A stretch of DNA of 64,000 nt. Source: Patagioenas fasciata (taxonomy: Eukaryota > Chordata > Aves > Columbiformes > Columbidae). The stretch is taken from NCBI RefSeq assembly GCF_037038585.1, contig NC_092523.1:30075501-30139500 (forward strand), in the 5' to 3' direction. This document shows, piece after piece, positions 1 to 14,400 of this stretch. How positions within the stretch are numbered: position 1 is the stretch's first letter; every line of letters begins with the position of its first letter. Position numbers and translations under genes: made by a program. The notes beneath the pieces are model-generated. The model worked only from the letters and a program-made list of their open reading frames with translations, ran no database searches and was not told the DNA's origin.

Positions 1-2271
1 TCAGCATTCAAATAAAAGGCAACTCTGGGCTTTCTGTCTTTAAATGTGAAATAGTTTGAAGCTTTGAAACTACGAAATAGTTGAATAACAAGCTTGCGGT
101 ATCATTTGGTAACAGAGAAATTTATCTTGGGAGGGGATTTATCATCTAGCTTTATGAAGAATGCAACTACTAAGCAAAAAATATGTTGTGTCTAATAAAG
201 GGACATGAATAAAATTGTTAGATGAAAGAAGCAGTAAGAACTTGGATAGCTGAGTATTTCCTGACAGTAATATCAACTAGCCTTTGGACTTAGTTGAAGA
301 AATCTGTGAAAACCACCAGGTAAATTATGTTAAGCTATAATGAACTGGAACATTAAAATGCATGCTGTAGGAATGTTGCACACCAGGGGATAGGAGAGAG
401 AACCAGAAATGGTTTTCTATGCCTGTTTTTCATAAAAGCATATAAAAGATTTGTGGGAAATACTTGTTATACGCATCCCCAGAAGTACACACAGTATAGA
501 GTATGAAGTTGCTAATTACATCAGCAGCTGTGTGGCGAATGTTGGTTGGATTCTAATTCCAAATTATATGTTGCATGAACTACACTTCATAAAGTTAGCT
601 TTTGTTGGAGTCAGAATACAAGATTGCTTTGGGAAGGGAAATTAACAATGTGACTCTTCTCATTGTCTGTGAGAATAAATGAATGAAGTCATCTAGGGCT
701 TCTTTCTTTGGGTCCATTTGTGTCTCAGTTTATGTAGTTAAGAAAACAGGACTTAGAGTAAGTTAATGTTTGTGCTGGATACAAAAAGTAATGCCAGCTT
801 TATTTAGAACCTGGCATGTTTGCATTGTGCTACTTACTAAAGATTAGTCTTTTACAAATAATATCAAGACCTTTTTCTTTCAAAAAATAAAGATATAAAT
901 GTGTGAATGTATTGTGGAAGCTTTTATGGCTTTTTTTAACCAAAGACTTGAACTGATTAGTACCCACCGCAATGGAGAAAAGTGAGCTTCTGTTCTAACT
1001 TGCAGACATACATAAGCAGTTTTTAAACTGTATAGCTTATATTCTGCCAGCTTGTCCTATCCAAGACAGAACAGTTCAGGAATGCTTCCTGGGTCAGGGA
1101 CTGTCATTGACTGACATACATGAACCACCCACATGATCTGCTACAAGAACTGGAGACCAATTAGGAGAATCTTTGTGTGCCGCCATGGCACAAACTGTAC
1201 TTAAGATCAAGTTCTGTTGTAGTATTTATTACAAGCCCAGTAAAATAGACTTTACAGGAAATAGTAAAGCCATTTTGAACTTAAGTCACATCCTCCCTTC
1301 AACTAGCGCAGGGCAAAGGGTTGTGTGTTGTGCTGCATGACTGAAGTGTGATGTTACCTTGCTTGCTTCCAGAATTGTCCAGGAAGCTTGCAAGTTACAG
1401 CAAGTGAAATCTTATTAAAGCTAAATCATACATTGTTCAAGCACTATGATGTGATCTTCACTTAAAGGATAGTGGATATTTTTTTTGTGTGTGGTTTTTT
1501 ATTTGGTCGTTTTTTGTTGTTGTGGTGTTTTTTTTTTTTCTATTTTTTTTTTAAGAGGTAAGTCAGATAAAAGGAGGAATGTGAAGTTAGTAGCTTGCTG
1601 TTAAATGGGTTGATTTGTCCTGCATGTTGTAAACTGTTTAATAAATGTTTACTGAAAGTGTGTGTGTGCACATGTCTGTATTTGTGTAGAGGGAGAGAGA
1701 ACATGCGTGAACTGCTGTTTTTAAGGCTTGGCCAAAGTGTGCACTACAGTGGGTTGAACTGGAGCAGATTTTCAGAGGTGTAGCGTAAAGCTCATCATTA
1801 ACATCGAGGTCACTGACTGACTGGGGACCTGAAACCTCTTACACTGTATGGGAACCAAATCTTCAAAAAGAAGCAGATACGGAGTTTGGTTGGTTGGTTG
1901 GTTAGAGAAATAATGTAATAATCTCTTAGAGTTTTTCAGAAACAGTTGAACACTTGTCATTAAATCTTCACTCAGGTATACCTTGCATTCTCTTGCAAAA
2001 ATGCCAAATTGACTCACCCTGGAGGCAAAGTGCCTTACAATAAACAAGTTTTCTAAGATGTATTACCTGCCACAACTGTAGTACCTCAGTGTCTGTATTA
2101 CGTTAGGCGTCTTTTCAATCTGCGTCTCTGGACTTAGTTTCTATGCGAGGTATTTTGATGCTTTTCTGTTTGTCTGAGAGGGATGCTCTCTTCATTTTTA
2201 AGTTTTTCAGGAAACTTCCAGTACTACTGTATAGTGCTTCCAGATTCACTTTAATGCTTTCTTTTACCAAG
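1..2271 (+). other. EXOC1: EXOC1 intron (partial), no exon recognised
   Basis: This is the sequence upstream of the first recognised EXOC1 exon and is read as part of an intron. It is AT-rich, with a T-rich tract at about 1480-1555 and a short TTGG microsatellite at about 1888-1905. I saw no EXOC1-like coding segment and no recognisable transposon. The acceptor AG closes at 2270-2271. A short upstream exon could have been missed because I cannot align the N-terminal half of the protein here. Confidence 0.6.
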
Positions 2272-2421
2272 GGTCACGATCAGAGTTCTACTCTTGCCCA
2301 GCACTCTGCTGAATTGACATTACCCAATCACCATCCATTTCACAGAGATTTACTTCGATATGCTAAACTGATGGAGTGGCTAAAGAACACAGATTATGGA
2401 AAATATGAAGGGCTAACAAAG
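2272..2421 (+). CDS. EXOC1: EXOC1 exon 1 of 11 in window
   Basis: 150 nt, phase 0 to 0, starting with [10 protein letters not shown] and ending with YGKYEGLTK. The acceptor is CCAAG|GG and the donor AAG|GTATGT. The following intron (2422-3866) is AT-rich and nothing else was recognised in it. Confidence 0.93.
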
Positions 2422-5400
2422 GTATGTGAAGTGCTCGAATGGTGCTAGAGAATATACATAATATACTGGGTTTGAGAGTCAAAAGAATAATTTGTGTGTA
2501 TGTGCATGTCCTTTTAATATTCTTTTATATTAAATTTAATTCACTGCTCCTTTTTTCTTGTTCCTCTTTGGAACAGGAAATCTAATTTTTTGGGTTTTGT
2601 TGTATCCTCTATTTTCTCCAAGATTTTACGTCTCTCTCTTCTGAAGTGTCATAAGATATTAATATTTATGTAAAACAAGTTTACCATTTTAATGTCTAGT
2701 AAGAAAAAGAAGTTATTTTCATGTTGATGTGCTTATTGCTTACGTGACATCTTTATTTCAAGAGACCTTCATTTTACTTGGAATATCAAAAACTTCAGAG
2801 GTCTCTTGTAAAGTACATTATTTAGAAACATTTAACTTTGTGTATATGTAACTTCTAACTACCTTGTTTAAAACTGACATGGAATGAAAAAAAAAATACT
2901 GCAAAAGTAGAGAAAATGTTTATATAGAAATCAAGGGAAAGTTAATCCTTACAGAGCAAGTCTTCTTTTATTCAAGTACTATCATTCTTAAAAACTCAAC
3001 TGTGGAAGATTTAAATTACTCTTAAAATGGCTTTGAAGTAATTGTTCTTTTGATTTCAGTGTAAGGCAAATACTCAAAGAATGGTTGACATCTTTGTGAT
3101 TGTCTAATAAAAAAAAATAAATTTATGTATTATGTGTGCTAAATAAATAAATTCTGAAGAACGTAGGAAAAACATTCTTGGGTGATCTTTGATAAATAAA
3201 ACATTATAATAACCTTTGTACTAAAAATCTAAACAAACCAGATAATCTTAAAACTAATTTCAGCGTCCTCTTGCTTGTTTAAAACTTGGGCTGATTTTTG
3301 GCAGTGTTACAAACAAATTATTTTGGGATTGATTGAATCTTGTAATAAGTAGACACAGAGTTTATGCCTCTCAAAGTTTTCTAGGTGTTTTGTTTTTGTT
3401 TTTTTTTTTCCTTGTAAGAGTAGTAATAAAGGAGGTCACATGCTCAGGAAGATGTGTAGGAATGGCATCCTATGTGCTTTGCGGCACAGAGGAGTCTAGT
3501 AAAAGAGGCTACAGAGAATGGTGCTGAATTCCCTCCGTTCTACCCTTGAATTGAACTCTATGATGTATTACTGCTAGTAATCCTATTTGTATGTACCATA
3601 TTGCGTATTTTTTCTTGTGGAGGAGAATTAACGGTTTCTGATTGATGCGCAATGAACTCACTAGGAAAATGAATATAACCCGCTTAAATATCATTAATAT
3701 ATTTTTGTGCATGCTACATAAATATATAAATTCGTATATAGTCCAAACCAGTTTGTTGTTTAGTAGAACTTACCTACTTGCTGGATTGCTGGTTTTTAAG
3801 ATCTATCTAACTATAATAGGACAAAGTCAATATGTATACCCGTTAACTATAGATTTTTCTTTTAAGAATTATATGGATTATTTATCACGACTATATGAAA
3901 GGGAAATCAAAGATTTCTTTGAAGTTGCCAAGATCAAGATGACGGGCACAACCAGAGAAGGAAAAAAGTTTGGTAAGCCTCCAGGAGTTGTATATCTTGC
4001 TTTGAATCTCATTATTTCTTTATAAAATACTCATAACGACATCTAGGGCAAATTTTGTAATGGTGCAAATTTGTTTACTTCGGGCAAGTTGGATGAAAAA
4101 TACGCTTGATAAAACTTCTGAATTCTAGGAGGCCAAAGCCGCACAACCGGAATCTTGTTAAATTGGTCAAGATAGAAGGATATTTCTCAGATTTTCAAAT
4201 CTGCTCTCAATTTTTAACAAACTGCCAAACATTTTTTTATTACTTGAACTATCCTGCTTTGTTACTGGAAAAAATTTGAAAAATCAACCTTTTTGATTAA
4301 AGAAAACTTGGGCAGCATATGTGTGTTCTTTCTGCTTTTAATAAGTTTTGGGTAGATTTTGAAGAAGCTAGTTTTAATGCTAAGTCTGACGAAGGACTCT
4401 TGTGTATTTCATTGTGTTTTCAGTGGGATTTACCTCTGTAGTCTGAGACTAGAAATTATACGTTCGTTAACTTGTAGGTCTTCCTGTTTAAGGGCGTATG
4501 TATTCCTGCTAGGTTTAAGTAGTCTAGTGAGAATATGGAAGTGAAGCTTTAAAAAAAAATAGCCTGAATACCTAGAAAGCAACAATGCTGTAGGTGTTTT
4601 TATGTATTGGCTATTCTATATATTAAAGTGCACTATTTCAAACTTTGTTTAAAATATTTATATTTGCCACAGTTCACCAGTTTCCAAACTCCAAATTCAG
4701 AAATGATGTGCAGTTTTAGCTAGTAAGTTCTGTCAAGCCTGTTTTGGGTCCCGAACTTATGCTTTGGAGTTTGATGGTAGAGAACAGAAAACAGTAATGA
4801 AAGGAAGAAAGCAGGAGAGTGGTGAGGTGAGTGGAAAGATAAGTCTTGGCAAGCTGTTGGACATGGGAAGCCAGTGGTGCCATAATGTGTCACTCTCAGT
4901 ACAGTGAAATTCATAGATCTTGAAAAGATGCTTCAACAACAAAACACTTTCTCCTAATATAAACTGATTTGTAAAACATTCTAAACACTTTATTCTGGCA
5001 TTTCTTTTGTGATTTGCATTTGTGAGGAGACAGTTTTTGTAGCAATTTCCTAACTTCTGTAAATATTATGGAGCAATCAGGCATTTTGAAGAAAGAGGTT
5101 CTTCAGTTCATAAACTTCTAGAAGGCTTCTGTCATGTATTTGTGCAAACTTCAAGCATATTTGAACTTTGCACAGAATAGGCAAGGAGGACAGTAGCAAA
5201 GTTTTGTTTAACCAGTTCTCCTAATTTGATTTCTTTTTTAAATAACATTTTCACAATCATTCAAAGAGTATGTTTATGTTTATGCTGGTGACAAACTGAT
5301 GCAAAACTTGACCAAAGTGCCCAGTCCTCAGAAACTGGTAGGAACCAGTCACAAACCTCAAACTGGAAGCTGTATCCAGTGGGGATTCTCCTAGAATTAT

Positions 5401-8400
5401 TAATGTTATGAATAGTAATTAAGCCATTAAGTAATGGTTATCAATGGCCACATGTCTGGGGCAAATCTGACAATGAATTAGATCAAAAAAACTTCAGTCC
5501 TCAGTACTAATCTTATAAAGAAAGAAAGCAAATTACGTATCTTTAGAAAGCTGTTCCCTACATAAATTATTTCATTTCACCATTTAAATACCAAGTTCTA
5601 TATTTGTAACAGTTTATGATGGTTTGTGATGTCAAAGGCTTCTATGTTGAAGGTAGTGGTTGAACTATTATTATATGCATGTTAATTCAAAATACATCAG
5701 TTCTTAATAGTAAACTTATTTAAGCAATAGTGTAGGTGCATAATGCTCCAGTTGTACTCAGACACTAAAGAGGACCTGTTTCCAAGCTGTGTTGGTGTGT
5801 GTTCTTGCCTTTTTTTGTGCTTTGGGAATAGCACTGCTGTTTGAAAGCCTCAAACGCAGAGGGGATGCTGGGAGAATTCTGGCATTCTGTGCTACTGCAA
5901 GGTTCTTTGTCTGCATTTTTATGGCAAAAAAAAAATCTGGGTCGTGAGCATTCACACTTGTCTTAAGTAGTGTTTTTTCTTTTTTTTTTTTTTCTTTGAT
6001 AAAGCCAAGACTTTGATACTTAAATACCATAAAATCAATGTGGGAAAGAGTGCTACTACTGTCATACATTTATATGATGTGCCTTCTCAAAAGCAACTGT
6101 GGCTCCCAGATTGTCCAAGGCCTGATCTTTACCTGTAGTTCTTCACATTCTGTGATATAGTCCTGCACTTTTGGAAATTGAGGACGATGAAGAAGTGGGA
6201 CCAATGCATGACAGATGCTTATACCAAATATATCAGGCATAAACATTTTTATTCAAAAACTGCCAAAACCCCCAAGATCTGAAAACTAGGCTGGAATTAA
6301 ATTTGAGTTTGATACTGTAATTTTCAGTAGTGTTGCCTACTTGAGAACAACTGGTATTTAAGACATGTTTGTGGCATTTAGAAGTATTTACTCATTCTAT
6401 TACAGTAGGTTCTGCTTGCCTGCTCCATTCTGGGGGCTTGTAGCATCCATCCTCATCAAGATCTTCTTAATACCACATACTGCTTTTAGTGTGTGTATGC
6501 AAATACCTTTTACTGGTTAGCTATTCTCTACTACAGATGCTCTTTTACTCTAAATTTCATATTGAAGTCCACTTGAAGAAACTTTTATTCTGAGGAAAAA
6601 ACAACAGCAAACAACAATGAAAACCGCAAACAAACAAAAAACACAAACAAAACCCAGGAAAAATGAAAAAGCACCTTGTAATTTTTTTTTTTTTTTTTTA
6701 CTATAATTGATATTGTTTTCCTCCTCTCCAATTTGCAGTCATCAATTTTTGGTGCAGCATGAATACAAAAGATGTATTCTCTATGTAAGCTTCCTGATTG
6801 GTGAACAACAGAAAAGTTTAGCCAGTCTCACTGTTGATATGAATGATTTTGCAGTGTTGGTGTGTGGTTTTTAAATTGAAGAGGTGGACAATATCTCTGA
6901 CTCAGTACAAAATCACATAAATACCTTTAAATTTTTTCGTGTCTGTTATCGATATGAAGATTGATCTTGGTAACTGAGTCTTTTGCAATATTGACTCTGA
7001 CAAATAAAACCCTAATTTAATGGACTTCCATATTCGGGAGAACTTAAATACGTTACCAAAAATGTTCTTTGAACACACTGTATAAGAAAAAGTAAATTTT
7101 AATATCTATAAACTTACTCTATTTTCCATGTAGCTTAGATACTGAATTTCTAGAATAGTACCTCTCCAACTAAATGTGTTTGCAATTTAGTTACTTGCTG
7201 CTTATAGTTCTTTGCATGTTTCTTTCCAGTTAGAGCTTAACTTGCATCTTGTGCATGGTTTGTGCAAACTGCATTTTAACTTGTCTTTGTCTTTGATGCT
7301 TGCAACCTAATCCATCCCAGCTACACTGCCTCGAAAAGAAAGTGCTGTCAAACAGGAAACTGAGAGTGAGTATAACTAGTTGCATTAGTTGGTATTGTCA
7401 ATGCATGTGTGTCAATGTAAAGATGTAGTGCTGCATCGTGGAAAATCTACCTAACACTGAAGCAGTCCGTTCAGAACGAAATAAGCGTTAGCAGAATCAT
7501 TGTTTTTGCAAGGCAAAAATGAAGCACTGTTAAAATGGCCCAACATAGAAGTTGAGAAGCTTTGCAGGTAAAGGCAACATCTTTTGGTTTTTTCCACGCT
7601 ACTATTTGCTCTAAAAAATAAGTTTGTGCCTGAGAGCTTGTCGTAGTTTCCCAGTTCTTGCAGTAGGTTGAGGTAACAACTCTTACTAGATTTATAGACT
7701 TTGTCTTGTGTCCCTAGACTAGCTACCAACATAGCAGTTACATGAAACTTGCAGGATTGCTTTTAAACTTCTTTGTGGCTGAGATGTGAGAGGTCTACAT
7801 GAGGGTCAAACATTGATGATTTCTTGGTCTGTTTTTGTTACTAGCTTTCTCCACCCCATTACAACATTTCTGAAAACTTGGGAAAAAAAATAAAATATAT
7901 GTTCTTCACCTAGAAGGCCCCACAATATCCAGAACAAATGTCTGAATGTTAATTATGATCAAAAGGAGAGGGGAGCATTAGCAGTAGAGTTACTATGGTA
8001 TTGTAGATTCCACAAGATAGCTGGAGCAAACTATGTAGACAAAAGGATGTTAACAGCACAAAGATCAAGTTCAAGATGAAAAAGTACCTGTATGTGTATA
8101 AAGCTTTTTAATATTTTCCCTCTTGTGGATTAAGTCTTTTGCATGTGGCACCTTTGCCCAAAGCACATTCTCAAAGATCATAACTAGTCTTTACTTCCAA
8201 GCTTTCAAGGAGAATATCTATCCCAGTGTTCCTATATTTCACAGTCTTGTTCCAGACTCTGCAATGAGGGCTTATATAGCTAACATGGTACTTTGAAACT
8301 TGCTGAAGTATTTCAGTTACCTTGTAACAAGAAAAGAATGTGTTTATAGCAGAAGCATTTGTAGCTTAGACAAAAATTTATTTTAATGTAGGTTTACTAG

Positions 8401-11400
8401 CAACTCTTGATCTCATGCACTCTGTAACAAACCTTTTCTTCTTGAGTATTTTATTCTGCCTTTGCTTCCCTCCTTCATAGTATCTTTATTTCACAGGTCT
8501 TCATGGAAGTTCTGGAAAACTGACTGGGTCTACTTCTAGCCTAAATAAACTGTCTGTTCAGAGTTCAGGAAGCCGTAGGTCTCAGTCATCCTCACTGTTG
8601 GATATGGGAAACATGTCTGCCTCTGATCTTGATGTGGCTGATAGAACAAAATTTGATAAGGTAAAGCCAAAAAGTTGTAAAGGATTCCTGCTTAGTTTGT
8701 ATTAGTAGCGTGTTGGGTATCCTCCTTATATAGTTTATAAATCTGTACTGTTTAAGTCTTAAAACATGCCAATTTCAAATTCTGTATGCACCACACATCT
8801 AATAAAGGCAGTTCTAAGGAATATATAGATCAGAGTATTATTCTCTGATTATAAGATTCCATTTAGTTCATTTGTATGCTGTGAGTGATCTGTAAAAAAT
8901 ATCAAGCATACAAATGGTTTATTAATTTTAATATGAAAATAGGGATTGAACTGATGGATTCTTAACTGATATTTTTTTCTCAATACAAATGTTCATGTAT
9001 TCATTTTGCTGATATGTAAGCAAAAGTGAAAGAAAAGAAAGAAGAATCTTCTTTTAGCCAGGACTTGAGCATGACTCTGAAATTTTATTTGTACTGGTTT
9101 CACATCCAAGTTGTCATCAGTTTTCAGCTTTAACCAATGGTGCTAAGTTATTATTGGAGCATCCTCAGCATCTGTTTAAAAACCTCCTGTCCTCAACATG
9201 TGGTTTGGTTGGTTTTGGTGTTCTGTTTTCCTGAGCCTTTAAAACCGATAGTACTCCTCACTTCCTGTGGAATTAACTCCTCAGTACTAAGGAGGAAAAA
9301 GGATCTGTTATCTGAGTAAGAGATAAAAATAATTCTCTTGTTCTCTATTGAATTACTTGATGGAATTGAGTATTTTTCTTCTGACTACTTCAAGTCGTTG
9401 CTCAGTCCTTTTCTGAGACAAAATATTATCTGCCTATTTTACTTCCCTGGAGCTTTTAATTTTTTCTTCTTCCTCTCAGCAACCCAGGCAGAAAAGAGGG
9501 TGACAGAACGCATGACTTACTATTAAAATGTGAATGTTTTCATTATAGCACAAAAGTCCTTCAGGCTGTGACTAGAAAACTTCTAATTGTGGGAAAAATT
9601 ATTGTTCTTTTCTTTCCACTGTTATATGGGTGAGAAGAGAAAGGACTGTTGAAGATGCAGATAACACTTTTAAAGATATAAGTACAATTTCTGTTAAATA
9701 GAATAAGCTTTCTAAAGCTTACTGAAGATAGAAAGTAGAACAACTTGTGCAACAATTTAAATTAGTATTGCTAGCTGTGCATAGTATTCAGTGTGTTGAT
9801 AAAATATTTGTTTTTCTTTAGATTTTTGAGCAAGTATTAAGTGAACTAGAGCCTCTGTGTCTGGCAGAACAGGACTTCATTAGTAAATTTTTCAAACTAC
9901 AGCAACATCAGAGCATCTCAGGGACAACAACGGTATGACTCTTAATTCTGTCACTGAAGTGAAAAATGTTGAACAGGCCTCACAGAGACCTGTTGGAAAG
10001 ATAACTTCTAAATTTATCTGGCAATTATGTGATCCAGGTGATCAGCAATTTGTTTTTCTCCATTAGGTGGCAGAATCTTTATTTTTGGCTGATGAATACA
10101 AAATCTATTAAAGACTGTCATGTTTATTTTGCCATGGCTTTGTTTCCTCGTAAGGTCGCAATAAACACTTCGTCACGCTATGCAGGAAGGCAATGGAAGT
10201 AGCTGTGGATTGTGGTGTATTCTGGGGAACATGACCAGAAAACTACCTGAACCTTGCAAACCACTGCGTTTGCTACTTGGGGGTGGGCGGCGGGGAGGTG
10301 GGGACAGAAGGCACCACTTGCTGATTAGATTGGTTTTGTCAGATATGCTTATTACTTAAATATAAAATGGGCGACAAGCTTTCAGCCTCCTGTGTATACA
10401 TTCCTTGTTCTTGCAGAATGAAGCGGAAGAAATGGATGGAGGAACTTTATCTCGTTCATACACTTCTGGTGTCCCACAAACGATATCATCTGAGTATGTG
10501 CTGCTGCTGTTTATTATTGATTCTTAAGCTTACATGTGAATTTATTTGGCATATAAAACTTTTTTTCTCTATAATCAGAAATTGTTCCCTTTCAGTGAAA
10601 ATGAATAGCGAACTCTTGATTTGTACCTAGATGCTGAATGTGTCAGTAAATATAATTTTTTTTTGTATTGGACTGATGTTTCTCTCTATAGTAGTATAAA
10701 AAGTTATGTTTAATTCTCTAGTAGTTTGCAAAGTGAAACTAGGCACTCTAATATTATACTTTGGAAAATATGCTTAGCAAAGTTCCAAATTAGAGTGCAT
10801 GGCAGCTTCCACACAGAAAATTTATTTTGGAATATTTTATACCTGTAACTATTGATTTTTCTTTTTTACTATATGGCATTGGCCTTTCTTCCCTTAGCAG
10901 CATTCTGAAAATCATGAGACTTGTTGAATGCAAATGAGAGTGCTATATCCAGTAAATCAAAGAACATGTAAAATAGCCTAGTAAACTGTCAGAGTAATAT
11001 TTTTATCTTATGCATTTTTAATAGGAAGGACATGATCCGACAAATGATGACAAAAATATTTCGTTGTATTGAACCTGAGCTGAATAATCTTATAGCGCTG
11101 GGGGACAAGATTGATAGTTTTAATTCCCTTTATATGTTAGTTAAGATGAGTCATCATGTATGGACAGCACAAAACGTGGACCCAGCTTCCTTTCTCAGCA
11201 CTACACTTGGAAATGTTTTGGTGACTGTCAAAAGGAACTTTGATAAATGCATTGTAAGTTCTTTAGTTATTTTAATTAAGCTAACTATAATATAGGAAGC
11301 CCATTCCTTCCTCGTTTGATTTTATATTTCTTTATAGTTAAATGTTTGCTTTAAATTTGAAGTAAAAATGAGTAACTTTATTGCACTTCTACTGGCCAAA

Positions 11401-14400
11401 GCTTCAAAAAATACAAACTAATTGGTGGTTGTTTCTTTTTCCTCTCCATTCCAGTTTTCCTCAATAATTAGGCATTTGTAACACTCATTGACTACTGTAA
11501 GGTAGTTGACATTTTTAATCATTTGTTTAAACTTGTACTCTGAGATTTCTGAAGTCAGTCGAGTAAATTATAGCTCCCAGCCTTTTTTACTTACCAAACC
11601 AAAACCTCATGGTCTTAAAGGTTTGGTTTTTTTTTCCACTTTGAGTATAATATGCGAAACATGTCTCATCGATGTATTCTATATTATATCTAACAAAAAC
11701 TTGGTTTAGATAGAATGCCAAATCTTTTGGCAGTAGCAGAGGCAGCTTCTACAGTCAGAAGCGTGCTTTCAGTAATACAATATGATCATTATATGAAATA
11801 CAGCAAGTTTAGTGAAAACGTATGTGCCAGTATAACTTTTTATTGCCATAAATTAGTTTGACTCTAGTTCAACATAATAGGACTGACCATTCTTGATCAG
11901 TTTAATGCTTAAAATATTTTGAAGCTGATTTTTTTCTGGATAATACCCAGAAATAAAATTTCAGTAGAAGATTAAAGAAACTTCCTGTAGCGAAAGGAAT
12001 TGTAAGCTTGGCTGAATCAGAAAAGCCAAGTTCTTTGTTAGATTATGGAATGAAAATTGTTAATTGTTTCTGGTGGATAAGTTGTTTTGGGTTTGTGTGG
12101 GTTTTTTTCCTTAAACTAAGTGAATGAGAAGAAAAGCTGGAAGATTTTGCTTGCTTATCTTCCTTTTTTCTTCTCAGTTATAGTATGTCTTCATAACTTT
12201 TTGAGGGGAGAAAGGGAGGAAGACTAAGCAGATATACTAATTGAAAGATGAAATTACTTCCATGTTTGAATGTCTGTTTTTCAGTATGTCTGTATCTTCT
12301 TTTACTAGTTGTTACATGGCCTGAAGTCATGTATTAGAGGCTAACATCTGTTTGTGTTTTAAATTTAAGAGTAATCAAATGAAGCAGATGGATGAAGTAA
12401 AAATCTCAAAGAAGAGTAAAGTTGGGATCCTTCCATTTGTTGCTGAATTTGAAGAGTTTGCAGCCCTCGCCGAATCGATTTTCAAAAATGCAGAACGACG
12501 AGGAGATCTAGATAAAGCCTACACAAAACTTATTAGAGCTGTTTTTGTCAGTGGTGGGTCTTCTGAGGTTGCTATAGTTACTAAAATGATTGTTTCCTCC
12601 TCTTTATATATAATTTTGTTCCAATTAACAGATGACTTTTTTTTTACGACTTCATTGCAAATGACATGACTGACGTGCTGAAGTTTTGGTTTTCTCTGTT
12701 ATCTGTAGGAGAGCAAGTGTAAATATTTCGATCCTAATATGTGTTTTAAGAGCGAACTGTAGATATTTGCCTTTGTACAGACCTGTAACTAACTTTCAGT
12801 TATGACAGAGGGAAGTGGTTAAGACTCTAGCAGGAGAGAAGAGAGGGCAGCAACACAACATGCTCAAATTGAAATGGTTTCCTGTCTTTTCTCCCCCATT
12901 GTAGCTTAAATGAGGAGATGAATCTGGATGGGATCCTGGGAATTTTGCTGTAATACTGTTTATCTTCCCAGCCCTATCCGAAGTAAATCACTGAAGTTCT
13001 GGCTATGAATTTGACCCTTTTTTGGCAGATTAGGTCTTTTGTGTCCTAACCTGACAGAGCAGAATGTCTCTCCAGTCCTCCCTATTTTCCCAGCTGTAGT
13101 CTGGAAAACAGCAACACCCTTGTTCTACTGCTTTTGTTTAACATTAAAAAAAAAAGGGGGGGGGGAGGGGATATGCAAGCCAATGAACTCAGGAGAAATT
13201 GACATTCCCTTTTAAAATGGAAGTACACGGATGAGTGGACCTCTCTGCCCTGATTTATCTGCAAATTTTCAAACGGCTCCATGTATAGTAATTCCCAGCC
13301 ACTGAAACTTACCTCTTTTTTAGGGGAAGATTGGGCAAGAGGAGACGGTAGTAGCAGTAAAGCTAGATTGAGGAAATTATAGCATAGTGGTTCTGAACAT
13401 ATTAGGAAATCGTGAAGAGATACTACTTCATAGTACAGTAGAGTCCATATGTTGTCAGCAGGAGCATCCCAGCTGATAGGACAGTACATTTTGAAAATGT
13501 TCATTTGATTGCATCCAACTTTTCTTGCCTTAAGAGTTTGCTGTTCAAGTGATGAAACTAAGCAAATATCAATAGACAGGCAAAACTATACTATGATAAA
13601 ATAAGTAGTGTAGGAATAATTTAGAAAACCGTGTTTTTAAAGGAGTTCAATATTATGCCAATCAAACACTGAAGAAGAAACAAAATCTCTTTCGGACAAG
13701 TACAGACCAAATTTAAAGAACAAAAAATTATGATGGGAGAGGATAAGGGATGGAAGAATGAAGGTGAAACCAAGTCAAAATTATGTACAAAATCAGTGAA
13801 AGCAGTATGTTTAATGCAGCAGGATATTTAATTTACGAGTGATGTTTGAAGTGAGAAAGGTCAGAAAGGTGTAGTACTTCAGGTAGAACTGGGAGAGGTA
13901 GTTAGAAGAGTATACAGGTGGAACAAAATTTGCAGTAGCAAGCTCCCTACTTGACAATTCAGTGTTCTTGCTGAAATGAATTTGTGATCTTTATTGATAC
14001 TTTGATACCCAGAATCAATTTCATGGTGGGCATCCTGGTAGTCTCAGCAAAATGATTAATGGGTGAGCGGGTATAGAGACCTAATTGCACACTTTTTTGA
14101 AGCCATTCTCTTTCAGCCTACTTTTAGGTGCGATAAGGGAACAACAGCTAGAATTTCTTTTGCCTGCCCTGTGGTGTTTGTTTTTTTTGTTCGGTTGGTT
14201 GGTTTTGTGTGTGCTTGTTTGTTTGGTTTTTTTGAATGGGGACGTTGAAGTATAAGACCTATGTGCAGGATTATCCATTTTTATTATTAAATTTGTGGAT
14301 TGACAGAAACTTTGACCAGAAAACTAATAATAATAACTGAGAGACTGGGAAGTACATTTTTAAAAACCTACCACCTTACTAAAGATTTTTGTTCTAGTAA

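Noticed and set aside
13082-13504. 140-codon antisense open frame in an EXOC1 intron
   Set aside because: It crosses an A/G homopolymer block, has no recognisable domain, and lies in an intron without any other sign of a gene.
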